Assembly: GCA_964394085.1 (NCBI GenBank)
Contig: CAYMWF010000022.1
Location: 11,084-75,083 of the forward strand
Source: CAYMWF01 sp964394085 [NCBI: uncultured Gemmatimonadota bacterium]
GTDB lineage: Bacteria; GCA-2686955; CAYMWF01
DNA length: 64,000 bases
Direction of reading: 5' to 3'
Positions 35,947 through 43,686 of this stretch are shown one piece after another; positions within the stretch are counted from its first letter, which is position 1, and each line of letters begins with the position of its first letter. The position numbers and the translations under genes are program-made. The notes under the pieces were generated by a model. The model saw only the letters and a list, made by a program, of their open reading frames with translations, did no database searches and was not told where the DNA came from.

Positions 35947-36849
35947 ATGTCTGGGGAAATAGAAGGTAGATCGATTCTGGCAACAGGCGCAAAGGGCATG
36001 CTCGGCAGTTACTTCGACGATCGGAAAGTATTTAAAACCGATATAGACGATCTTGATATCAGAGACCGAACCGCGCTTGAAGAAATATTCTGCCGGCTGA
36101 AACCTTCGACCGTTCTTCATCTCGGTGCTGAAACCGATGTGGACATGTGCGAAGATGATAAAGACCATGCATTCAGAACCAACAGTATAGGAACTCAAAA
36201 CGTCGTTCAGGCTTGCAAACGGCATGGAACCGAGCTTGCATATATTTCGACCGGCTCGATTTTTTTCAGCACGGAAGCGAGACTTTTCACGGAGTATGAC
36301 ACTCCGGATCCTCGAAGCCTTTATGCTGCAAGCAAATATGAGGGAGAAAAGGTGATCAGAGAGCACCTTTCCCGTTATTACATTTTCAGGGCCGGCTGGA
36401 TGATGGGAGGGGTCGAAAAGGACAGGAAATTTGTTCGAAAAGTGTTTGTCCGCATGATGGAACACGGTAAGGTGGATGTCGTTGACGATAAATTCGGCAC
36501 TCCGGTGTATGCGAAAGACATGACATCCGGGATTATGACACTCATCGAGGACAGAAAGCGAACCCCGATGTTTGGAACGTATCATCTTGCAAATACGGGC
36601 CTCTGCAGCAGGTTCGATATGGCCGTGGAGATGGCACGGATAATCCACGAAAAAACCGGGAGAAGTATTTCCGTATCAAGGGTTTCATCCGATCGTTTTC
36701 CTCTTCCCGCTCCAAGGAGCACATCGGAAGGTATCAGGAATTACAAACTGGAGCTGCTCGGGATCGATTTGATGCGTCCCTGGCAGGATGCGCTTTATGA
36801 TTATATGGCCAATGAACTGATCCCATGGTACAAATCCGCAGCCTTATAA
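35947..36849 (+). CDS. RmlD-type NAD(P)-dependent sugar reductase, 300 aa
   Basis: A reductase like dTDP-4-dehydrorhamnose reductase. Seen: SILATGAKGMLGSYFDD (cofactor site), VLHLGAETDVDMCEDDKDHAF, the catalytic STGSIFF with SLYAASKYEGEKVI (Tyr/Lys), FRAGWMMGG, DDKFGTPVYAKDMTSGIM and LPAPRSTSEGIRNYKLE. All follow RmlD. The frame is open upstream into the GT4 gene, but ATG 35947 after GAGGTG matches the family N-terminus. No RmlA, RmlB or RmlC partner lies in this window, so a dTDP-rhamnose role is unproven. It may reduce another 4-keto sugar. Confidence 0.82.
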   Translation: MSGEIEGRSILATGAKGMLGSYFDDRKVFKTDIDDLDIRDRTALEEIFCRLKPSTVLHLGAETDVDMCEDDKDHAFRTNSIGTQNVVQACKRHGTELAYISTGSIFFSTEARLFTEYDTPDPRSLYAASKYEGEKVIREHLSRYYIFRAGWMMGGVEKDRKFVRKVFVRMMEHGKVDVVDDKFGTPVYAKDMTSGIMTLIEDRKRTPMFGTYHLANTGLCSRFDMAVEMARIIHEKTGRSISVSRVSSDRFPLPAPRSTSEGIRNYKLELLGIDLMRPWQDALYDYMANELIPWYKSAAL

Positions 36850-36950
36850 TCCCCAATCGAAACTTCGGGTTTCCGTTCCTGGACAAATTGTGGGTATGGA
36901 CGAACCCGGAACAGCTGTGAATGTTTAATCGGCGATCCGGAAAGGTTACA

Positions 36951-37871
36951 ATGTGTATTAGAAAGTTGCACGGGTACCGTTGTTCAATCCTGATGGTCTG
37001 CTGCCTCCTGGTAGTTTTCGCCAGTAGTGTGTCTTACGCGCAATTCGATGGGCGATTGAACGCGGAATCCGTCCTGCTGCTTGACCACCAGTCGGGTGAA
37101 GCCCTGTTGAAGAAAGACGTTTACACACCACGCCCTATTGCAAGTTTAACCAAGTTGATGACGCTGTTGATCGCCGCTGAAGCGGTGGAATCAGGTAAGG
37201 TGCTTCTCACGGACCTGGTTAAAACGAGCAGGAATGCCAGCAAGATGGGTGGTACGCAGGTATATCTCAAGGAAGGAGAATATTTCACCTTCGACGAGAT
37301 GGCTTTTTCTGTTGCCATGATGTCGGCGAATGACGCGGCGGTCGCGCTGGCAGAGCACATCGAGGGCAGTGAGGAAAAATTTGTCAGAGTTATGAATCTA
37401 CGGGCTGCCGAGCTTGGAATGACCAGAACCCTGTATACATCCCCGCATGGATTACCACCGGGAAGAAGAAGTAAACGTCCAGCCGATACCTCTTGTGCAA
37501 TGGACCTCGGGAAACTGGTCTTAGAAGCAGCGAAACATCCTATAGTATTGGGTTGGACATCAAGATGGCTTGGTTCTCTAAGAAATGATGCATTCATGCT
37601 TTATAATACGAACAAGCTTCTCAAGAGGGTAGAGGGTATGGACGGAATGAAAACCGGCTTTACACGGCAGGCCGGATTTTGTTATGTCGGGAGTGTCGAA
37701 CGGAATAATCGTCGTGTTTCAACAATTATCCTTGATGCGGATTCCCTTGTCGGCAGATTCGATCTGGCGACCCGTCTTATCGAATACGCTTTCCAGACCG
37801 CCGTAATAACGAACCATGCCCCCAGACCGGTTGTGGCTAAATCAAAAAAAGACCCGGGTGGTTCGTTGTAA
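36951..37871 (+). CDS. D-alanyl-D-alanine carboxypeptidase, S11 family, 306 aa
   Basis: A periplasmic low-molecular-weight penicillin-binding protein that trims peptidoglycan side chains. The signal peptide ends VSYAQ. The three active-site motifs are present: SLTK (S-x-x-K), SAND (S-x-N) and KTGF (K-T-G), with the usual PHGL segment. The PBP5 C-terminal beta domain and its amphipathic anchor are missing; the tail RPVVAKSKKDPGGSL is short. I chose ATG 36951 because of GGAAAGG upstream and a normal signal length; ATG 36921 is an alternative. It ends eight bases from the convergent GT4 gene with no visible terminator between them. It may be a bystander at the edge of the glycan locus. Confidence 0.9.
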   Translation: MCIRKLHGYRCSILMVCCLLVVFASSVSYAQFDGRLNAESVLLLDHQSGEALLKKDVYTPRPIASLTKLMTLLIAAEAVESGKVLLTDLVKTSRNASKMGGTQVYLKEGEYFTFDEMAFSVAMMSANDAAVALAEHIEGSEEKFVRVMNLRAAELGMTRTLYTSPHGLPPGRRSKRPADTSCAMDLGKLVLEAAKHPIVLGWTSRWLGSLRNDAFMLYNTNKLLKRVEGMDGMKTGFTRQAGFCYVGSVERNNRRVSTIILDADSLVGRFDLATRLIEYAFQTAVITNHAPRPVVAKSKKDPGGSL

Positions 37872-37879
37872 ATTACTGG

Positions 37880-39103
37880 TTAGAAACTTTCCCCAGGATC
37901 AGAGTTGCGCAAGGCCGAGTATAGTTTACGGTATTCTGAGGCGATTTTTCTTATGTCGTACTTTTCCCGCGCTGTACTCTGAGCATTATCTCCGAGTGTT
38001 TTCCGTAGATTCTCATCCGAGATCAGCTTCGAAAGCCCTTCTGCAAGGCTGTCGGGATGTTCAGGTTCCACAACTACCCCGGTTTTACCGTCCACAATCA
38101 GATTCATACATCCTGGTATTCTGGTCACGACCACAGGCAGACCTCGCGACATGGCCTCTAACACAACATTCGGCATGCCTTCAGATCTGGAGGGAAGAAC
38201 GAGTAGATCAGCGATTTCGTAGAATGGATCTGTCGAATGTATCCATCGTGTAGAAAAGATGACCGATCCAGAGTCAAGAAATCCTGCTGTCCGTGCCTTT
38301 CGTACCAGTTCAGTTCTAAGCGGACCGTCTCCAAGTATGAGGAGCTGGATTCTTCCCGGATGCTTCCGTTCGATCCGTTCCCATGCGTCCAGCAGAATAT
38401 CCACGCCTTTCTGATGAAACAACTTTCCGATGAAAACGATTGTGATGCGGTCCGAATCAGGGTTGCTTTCCAGAAAATCGTTGATTTTCGGAGGTTGGCC
38501 AGGGGGGGCATCAGGTTTTTCCACTTCCACACCGTTCGGAATTCGAACCAGTTTTTCCGGCAGAACGTTTCTCGAAATAAGTTCGTCAGGGATCAATTCA
38601 TTAATACAGACGAAACAATCAGCATCTGAAATCACCGACCAGAACCGCTTCCCAAGCGCTTCCCCCCTGGAGTTGATCAGCTGATTATAATCGCTTGACA
38701 CACCTGAATTCGCGACCTTTATCAAAATCCGCTTTCCAAATAATCTACGGGCGATAACAGAAAAAAATGCTGCTTCATTAGCCTGATGTACATGCAGAAT
38801 ATCGATACTCCTGCGAAGTTTCCAAATTTCGAAAATAGTTGCCAACCCGTAAATCCAGACACCGATTCTTCCCAGACCTTTCCGCTTTCCGCCCCAGCAC
38901 CAGGTGCGTCTTACCGATATTCCTCCGATTTTTTCATTCTTCGGCCATTCAGGGTTCCATCTTCCGGTAACGACAATCACCTGTTCGCCGGAATTTATCA
39001 AAGTTCGAGAGAGGAGATAGGCTTGTCTCTCTGCACCCCCGTACATGGGATAAAACTTGACCAGGACCATGCAGATACCTTTGTTATCTTGAAAACGGGT
39101 CAT
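37880..39103 (-). CDS. GT4-type glycosyltransferase, last gene of the minus-strand operon, 407 aa
   Basis: A GT-B fold transferase. ICMVLVKFYPMYGGAERQAYLLSRTL is the GT4 N-domain start and ITIVFIGKLFHQKGVDILLDAW the C-domain start. LLILGDGPLRTELVRKA and LVLPSRSEGMPNVVLEAMSRGLPVVVTRI form the donor site. ATG 39103 keeps the whole first beta strand; ATG 39070 with AAAGG upstream would truncate it. It follows the DUF362 gene by 89 bases on the same strand. Sugar not known. Confidence 0.84.
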   Translation of the reverse strand: MTRFQDNKGICMVLVKFYPMYGGAERQAYLLSRTLINSGEQVIVVTGRWNPEWPKNEKIGGISVRRTWCWGGKRKGLGRIGVWIYGLATIFEIWKLRRSIDILHVHQANEAAFFSVIARRLFGKRILIKVANSGVSSDYNQLINSRGEALGKRFWSVISDADCFVCINELIPDELISRNVLPEKLVRIPNGVEVEKPDAPPGQPPKINDFLESNPDSDRITIVFIGKLFHQKGVDILLDAWERIERKHPGRIQLLILGDGPLRTELVRKARTAGFLDSGSVIFSTRWIHSTDPFYEIADLLVLPSRSEGMPNVVLEAMSRGLPVVVTRIPGCMNLIVDGKTGVVVEPEHPDSLAEGLSKLISDENLRKTLGDNAQSTAREKYDIRKIASEYRKLYSALRNSDPGESF

Positions 39104-39192
39104 TGTTACCGGGAGTGCTGTTTGGTTTTGAACCTACTCTGCATCCGCCTGCAGGGTAATGGGCAAACTTAAGATAGGATTTGACATTCGAT

Positions 39193-40725
39193 TCACGATA
39201 GATACCCCTGCCATCCTGCGGACGGGGTAAAAGGGTGGTAGGGCTTGATGTCCTTAACGAGTTCCACTTCCGACCATGGTGTTGAGGTGCCACGGTCCAG
39301 ATTTTCGTATTTCAACCGTATTTTCTTCCCACTTTCGACATTGAATTGCGGATCCGCTGCAGCCGTCGCGATAGTTGGGATTTTCATCGGGTCGAATCCG
39401 GCGGCGGTGGCGCATAGATAATCGACGGCAGCCCTGCTGATACCGGCGATAACAAGCCCCTCCGTCCGGGCAGTCGGTTCCATCGGCCCCTCACCTTCTC
39501 CGCAGACAACCGCGTCAACCAGATGAAGGAAGGTGCGCTGTGGTGAACCCGTCATCGAACCTGAAGAATCAGCATACTTGACTATCCTGTTGATGTCTAG
39601 AATAGTTCTCCAGAGCGTATCGTTACCGAACCAGCTTCCTTCCCTGTAGAAATCATTGTAGGGGAAAATCGAGCTCGTTTTCTTTACGGCCTGAGATAAA
39701 GTATCAAGGTGATCATGACCCCGGGATTCTATGCTGTCCGTCAGAATAGCAAGTATTTGCTTCCGAATACTAGGAAAGAGATATTCATCCCCGCAGCCTT
39801 TAAGCTTACTGCCGGTCCGGTGGTGAGGAAGACAGTCTTTTGAACCGTTGACACCAATGAAGTTTTTTAGACAGGCGGTTATTCCGGCCTTACGATGGGT
39901 TTTCAGCTTCGGGAGATTGATTATCACATCAGATTCGAGCACGCTTCCGGCAATCAAATACCGGTGGTGGCCTATACCGTGGCTCTTTGTCATCGTTTCT
40001 TTATTATAGTTGGTCACCCTGAAACGCTCTGCGTCGATTTCGATTGGTGTCAGATAACTCGACTCGGCCAGTTCCACCTCCCGATAGCCGCAAGGGTCAC
40101 CGGGAAGCTTGGTCCTTTTAATAACATATTGTCCGGTTTGATCTTTTGTACACATTTCCTGCCTGAAATCTATGATTTCAACCGGAACCTGTGCATACTT
40201 CGAAAAATATGAAATCAGCAGATCCAGGCCCGAGTTTTTTTTGAGCAGCTCGAAATCGGTGTCCTGCAGCGGAGCATCACCTATAACTATTTCACCGTCA
40301 CCATCAAGGGCTATGATGACATAGTCGATAATTGCACGGATGAAAGACACGTGGGTGATAACCGAATCCAGATCCCCGTCGGTTCCATGAAAGTGTCTGA
40401 CGAGGTTCGGCTTGATGAGAACCCTGTTCCCGGGAGAGATTATTACACCAAGGGGATTCCAGTTCTGCGTGCCGTAATTCTCCGAATCGAACTCAAGACC
40501 TCTGAGAGCGTTTCTCACCGCCCTGTAAATGAAGTTGGCTCGATCCAACTCCCTGTTCATCCAGCCGAGGGATTCGGGATATATTTCCGGCGGGTTCCAT
40601 GGCGCGGATGACGGATAACCGGTAAGTGCACGGGTACGGCAGGCATATACTCTTCCGTGGTTTTTTTTGATTTCGGTTGTAAGAACCGACCTGGAAATCG
40701 GTATGCGGTTTTTTTTAAAAGTCAT
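39193..40725 (-). CDS. DUF362 domain protein, 510 aa
   Basis: A protein of the DUF362 family, whose biochemical role is unclear. Family landmarks: NRVLIKPNLVRHF, GDGEIVIGDAPLQDTDFE, LESDVIINLPKLKTHRKAGITACLKNFIGVNGSKDCLPHHR (given here in parts: KLKTH, CLKNFIG), DAVVCGEGEGPMEPT and RAAVDYLCATAAGFDP. Many DUF362 proteins carry a 4Fe-4S ferredoxin part; I see no C-x2-C-x2-C-x3-C here. The ATG overlaps the stop of the PaaK-like gene (ATGA), so it is translationally coupled. Its position between an adenylate-forming enzyme and a glycosyltransferase suggests a glycan-tailoring role, which is inference. Confidence 0.8.
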   Translation of the reverse strand: MTFKKNRIPISRSVLTTEIKKNHGRVYACRTRALTGYPSSAPWNPPEIYPESLGWMNRELDRANFIYRAVRNALRGLEFDSENYGTQNWNPLGVIISPGNRVLIKPNLVRHFHGTDGDLDSVITHVSFIRAIIDYVIIALDGDGEIVIGDAPLQDTDFELLKKNSGLDLLISYFSKYAQVPVEIIDFRQEMCTKDQTGQYVIKRTKLPGDPCGYREVELAESSYLTPIEIDAERFRVTNYNKETMTKSHGIGHHRYLIAGSVLESDVIINLPKLKTHRKAGITACLKNFIGVNGSKDCLPHHRTGSKLKGCGDEYLFPSIRKQILAILTDSIESRGHDHLDTLSQAVKKTSSIFPYNDFYREGSWFGNDTLWRTILDINRIVKYADSSGSMTGSPQRTFLHLVDAVVCGEGEGPMEPTARTEGLVIAGISRAAVDYLCATAAGFDPMKIPTIATAAADPQFNVESGKKIRLKYENLDRGTSTPWSEVELVKDIKPYHPFTPSAGWQGYLS

Positions 40726-42110
40726 TTTTGTTCCACTCCGGTCAGAACCATTCCGGGATCCCGGGGTAATCTTGATATTGTGTATCTGAATTTTCCCGAT
40801 TCACTGGGATTGATTGTGTCTCTGAATTCGAAGTTCAATCGTATGGAAGCATCAACCTCCGCGTGTATTTTACGCTCCAGATACGAGGTGATTTCTTCGG
40901 AATATCCGGGTTCGGACATCTCGATACGTATACTTAAGTCAGATAGCGAGGTCTGTTCCACCTGGAATCGCCTGACGACCTCAATTCCATAAAAGAGATG
41001 AGTGAAATACTCACCATGGAACAGATCGCCGGAAGGAGTTCGGATCAAATCCGAAATACGTCCTGTCACATGTGCTATACGGGGAAATCCCAAACCGCAC
41101 GGACAAGGTTCCCCGGTTGCGGGTAATGCCAGGTCTCCGATTTCATATCTGAGCAGCGGCATCGTCCGGTTGGTAAGATTCGTTACAATAATCGGGAAGT
41201 ACCCGGTATCCTTTTCCTGTTCTCCCAGTTCAAGATAGTTCGTTGGCGTGAAGATATGCAATCCCCGGTGTGCCTTGCATTCATGAGCAACGATGCTTAC
41301 TTCTCGTGAACCGTACCTGTTGAAAACTTCTGCGCCGAGATTCTTTGCGATATACTCACGGTCCAGGGCTGTGACCGTCTCCGCTGTCAATTGCACTGCT
41401 GGATTCGGCAATGGCCGGATTTTTTTCTTTTCAAAGGCCTCAGCGAGGAGTCGCGCCGAAGATGTATATGCGAAGATCACATCCGGACGCCATTTCGATA
41501 TCTTTTCAGCCAGGTAATAAAGTCTTGAGCGTGATATGCCGAACGTGTTGATCCATAAAGAGTTGCCGATGTAGTTTTTTACTCGCTTCTTCCAGTCGAT
41601 ATTCTGGGCTACGTCGCGCTCGGAACCCCATAGAAACAGTTGTTTTTTACCCGGTAGATAACCGCAAAGAGATGATGCGAAATCGATCGATGCGAGTGAG
41701 CGGAGGAGATATACCTGATCCTGGTAGAAAGTAACAGGTTCTCCGGTCGAGCCACCCGTAGAATTCTTGAAAACCCTGTACGTTTGAAGATCGCTTTTGA
41801 GAGTTTCGCGATTATCGAGCAGTGTTTGGCGGGTAAGCGCAGGGAACTTCGAAAATTGCTCGAGACTACCGAAATCTCCCGGTTCAGCACCGGTTTCTTT
41901 AAAAAAGTCCCTGTAATAAGGGACATACCTGCTGCAGTATTCGAGCAGGGAACGGATTCGACTGGTCATTATCGAGACGTTTTCCTGCTCCGATCTGACT
42001 GCCTGCGATTTCATATAATTGTAGAAGTCGATTCTATAAGGCTGGTGTTTTCGTCGAGCCCTGAGAATATATTTTTCGCTGAGGCCGTTATGAAATGGGG
42101 GTAGTATCAT
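40722..42110 (-). CDS. PaaK/CapK-like adenylate-forming enzyme, 462 aa
   Basis: A member of the phenylacetate-CoA ligase-like (CapK) family found in capsule loci. The nucleotide-binding loop is FKNSTGGSTGEPVTFYQD. NRYGSREVSIVAHEC, PLLRYEIGDLALPA and CPCGLGFPRIAHVTGRISDLIRTP follow in the ANL order. Family members activate a carboxylate as an acyl-adenylate. In capsule clusters a role in attaching an acyl or amino-acid group to the glycan has been suggested. No carrier protein is adjacent. Both ends are coupled: its start overlaps the flippase stop and its stop overlaps the DUF362 start, each by four bases. The substrate is unknown. Confidence 0.8.
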   Translation of the reverse strand: MILPPFHNGLSEKYILRARRKHQPYRIDFYNYMKSQAVRSEQENVSIMTSRIRSLLEYCSRYVPYYRDFFKETGAEPGDFGSLEQFSKFPALTRQTLLDNRETLKSDLQTYRVFKNSTGGSTGEPVTFYQDQVYLLRSLASIDFASSLCGYLPGKKQLFLWGSERDVAQNIDWKKRVKNYIGNSLWINTFGISRSRLYYLAEKISKWRPDVIFAYTSSARLLAEAFEKKKIRPLPNPAVQLTAETVTALDREYIAKNLGAEVFNRYGSREVSIVAHECKAHRGLHIFTPTNYLELGEQEKDTGYFPIIVTNLTNRTMPLLRYEIGDLALPATGEPCPCGLGFPRIAHVTGRISDLIRTPSGDLFHGEYFTHLFYGIEVVRRFQVEQTSLSDLSIRIEMSEPGYSEEITSYLERKIHAEVDASIRLNFEFRDTINPSESGKFRYTISRLPRDPGMVLTGVEQK

Positions 42111-43645
42111 GCGTGCTCGATCCCCATGTTTGAACCGGTCGGCGCCTCTGCCGGCCTTAGGAGATTCATCGGCCAGAGTTTGTAGATGAATCTCAGTTTT
42201 TTCGGCAGATATTCCTGAATCAGCTCACGATCACCTTCTTCCATTCGACCGAACAGCAGGAACAAGAATAAAAGACCACCAGCCGGTAATATCAGCAGGC
42301 ACATTTTAAGGTCGTACGAAATCCATGTGAAATAACTTGATGCTATCGCGTACGGTAAAAGGGATGTGACGATTATACGCAGCATTTTCCAGTCGATGGA
42401 CGGAGTTAATTCGTTACCCAGGAACTTCTTGCTTATCAATGCTGCAACGGTGAAAGTAAAAAGCTGCCCGGCCGCAACTCCAATCGGACCGAAACGCTGA
42501 ATCAGCAGATACCCGAAGAATAACGAACAAGTAGCGGAAACAATTTCCAATTTGAGGGATTTACTTGGCGGTGCAAGAATCATCAACCAGGTTTGATGAA
42601 AAAATGAAAAGGCGAAAGGGATCATCGCCAAAGCAAGGATAATCAGAATCGGCCAGGTGGAGCTGTAATTGTCTCCGGCGTACAAGTCGAGCAGCGGTCG
42701 GGCGAAAAGGATTGTGAAACCGGCAAGGGTGACGAAGATTATTATGACCCAGCGCGAAACCTTGTGGTACGCCGATTCGAGGGCGTCTCTTCCCCGGTGT
42801 TTGACCTCGGCGAGCCTGGGAGCAATAGGCCTTAATACGGATTCACAAATTATCAGGAAATAGGAAATGACTTTATATGCAATAAAATATGTGGCCAGCT
42901 GTTCTGGTTTGAGCAGTATGCTGATGAGCATATAATCTGCTTTTGTAGAAAGAAATCTAACGATTCCATAGAGATAGAAAGGGAAGGAAAATTTCAAAAT
43001 GGAAAACCCGGGGAAAAGCCTGGTTTTCGGACTCAAATAACGCAGGAGCCGGTGAAAGTAGCATAGAGTACCAAGTGCATAGCCGATTGAAAGAGAGAAA
43101 AGTATGCCCGAAGGACCGAACAGATGGTAAAAAGGTACCAGGAGGAGCCTCTGTGAAATCTGAGTCAGAAGGATTGTCCGGCCGATCAGGCTGAACTCTT
43201 TAACCGATTGCATTCTAAGAGCGCTCAGAGTGTAATTGGCGCCGAAAAAAATCAGAGGGACGAAGAAAACAGGATTGACCAGAAAAGCGTGCTCCTTGAG
43301 AAATATTCCGATAATATGGTCTGAGTTGAAATAGAAAAGAAATAGGATGATAAAAAGGAAGAGATTGGTGGTGAATATATCCGCAGCTAGCAGGGAAGCC
43401 CTTTTTTCAGTTTCACCTTTTCTACTGAATTCCGGAACGAGTCGCAGGACTGATGATGGTAGCCCGAGTGAAACAACAGATCCCGTAATACCGATAAGCA
43501 CCATTGAAATTGGAATCAAGGCCAACTCGACCTTGTCGACGGTTCGGACGATATAAATCGAAATCAGTATAGAAAAAAAATTGACACCGATGTTCGACCC
43601 GATCAACCTGGTGCCGTCTTTCAGGATGCCGATGCTTCTGTTCAT
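42107..43645 (-). CDS. Wzx-like oligosaccharide flippase, 512 aa
   Basis: A polytopic inner-membrane protein of the MATE/polysaccharide-synthase superfamily that would flip the lipid-linked glycan. It has about 12-14 hydrophobic segments (for example LIGITGSVVSLGLPSSVLRLVPEF, LFLFIILFLFYFNSD, FSILKFSFPFYLYGIVRFLS, WVIIIFVTLAGFTILFARPLLDLY). The stretch SVLRLVPEFSRKGE after helix 2 and YFIAYKVISYFLIICESVLRPIAPRLAE are typical of Wzx/RfbX proteins. It is 41 bases downstream of the Wzc-like gene and overlaps the PaaK-like gene by four bases. This is the only flippase candidate in the window. Confidence 0.85.
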   Translation of the reverse strand: MNRSIGILKDGTRLIGSNIGVNFFSILISIYIVRTVDKVELALIPISMVLIGITGSVVSLGLPSSVLRLVPEFSRKGETEKRASLLAADIFTTNLFLFIILFLFYFNSDHIIGIFLKEHAFLVNPVFFVPLIFFGANYTLSALRMQSVKEFSLIGRTILLTQISQRLLLVPFYHLFGPSGILFSLSIGYALGTLCYFHRLLRYLSPKTRLFPGFSILKFSFPFYLYGIVRFLSTKADYMLISILLKPEQLATYFIAYKVISYFLIICESVLRPIAPRLAEVKHRGRDALESAYHKVSRWVIIIFVTLAGFTILFARPLLDLYAGDNYSSTWPILIILALAMIPFAFSFFHQTWLMILAPPSKSLKLEIVSATCSLFFGYLLIQRFGPIGVAAGQLFTFTVAALISKKFLGNELTPSIDWKMLRIIVTSLLPYAIASSYFTWISYDLKMCLLILPAGGLLFLFLLFGRMEEGDRELIQEYLPKKLRFIYKLWPMNLLRPAEAPTGSNMGIEHA

Positions 43646-43686
43646 TTACAATTGTTACTCCGTTCAGCACTTCGTCTCCGGAAAAA

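Noticed and set aside
35773-36648. 291-codon minus-strand frame opposite the GT4 and RmlD-like genes
   Set aside because: It has no recognisable fold or start signal and runs across the junction of two well-supported plus-strand genes.
39181-39215. TTGACA on the plus strand before the DUF362 3' end
   Set aside because: No -10 at 15-19 bases and no plus-strand gene follows.
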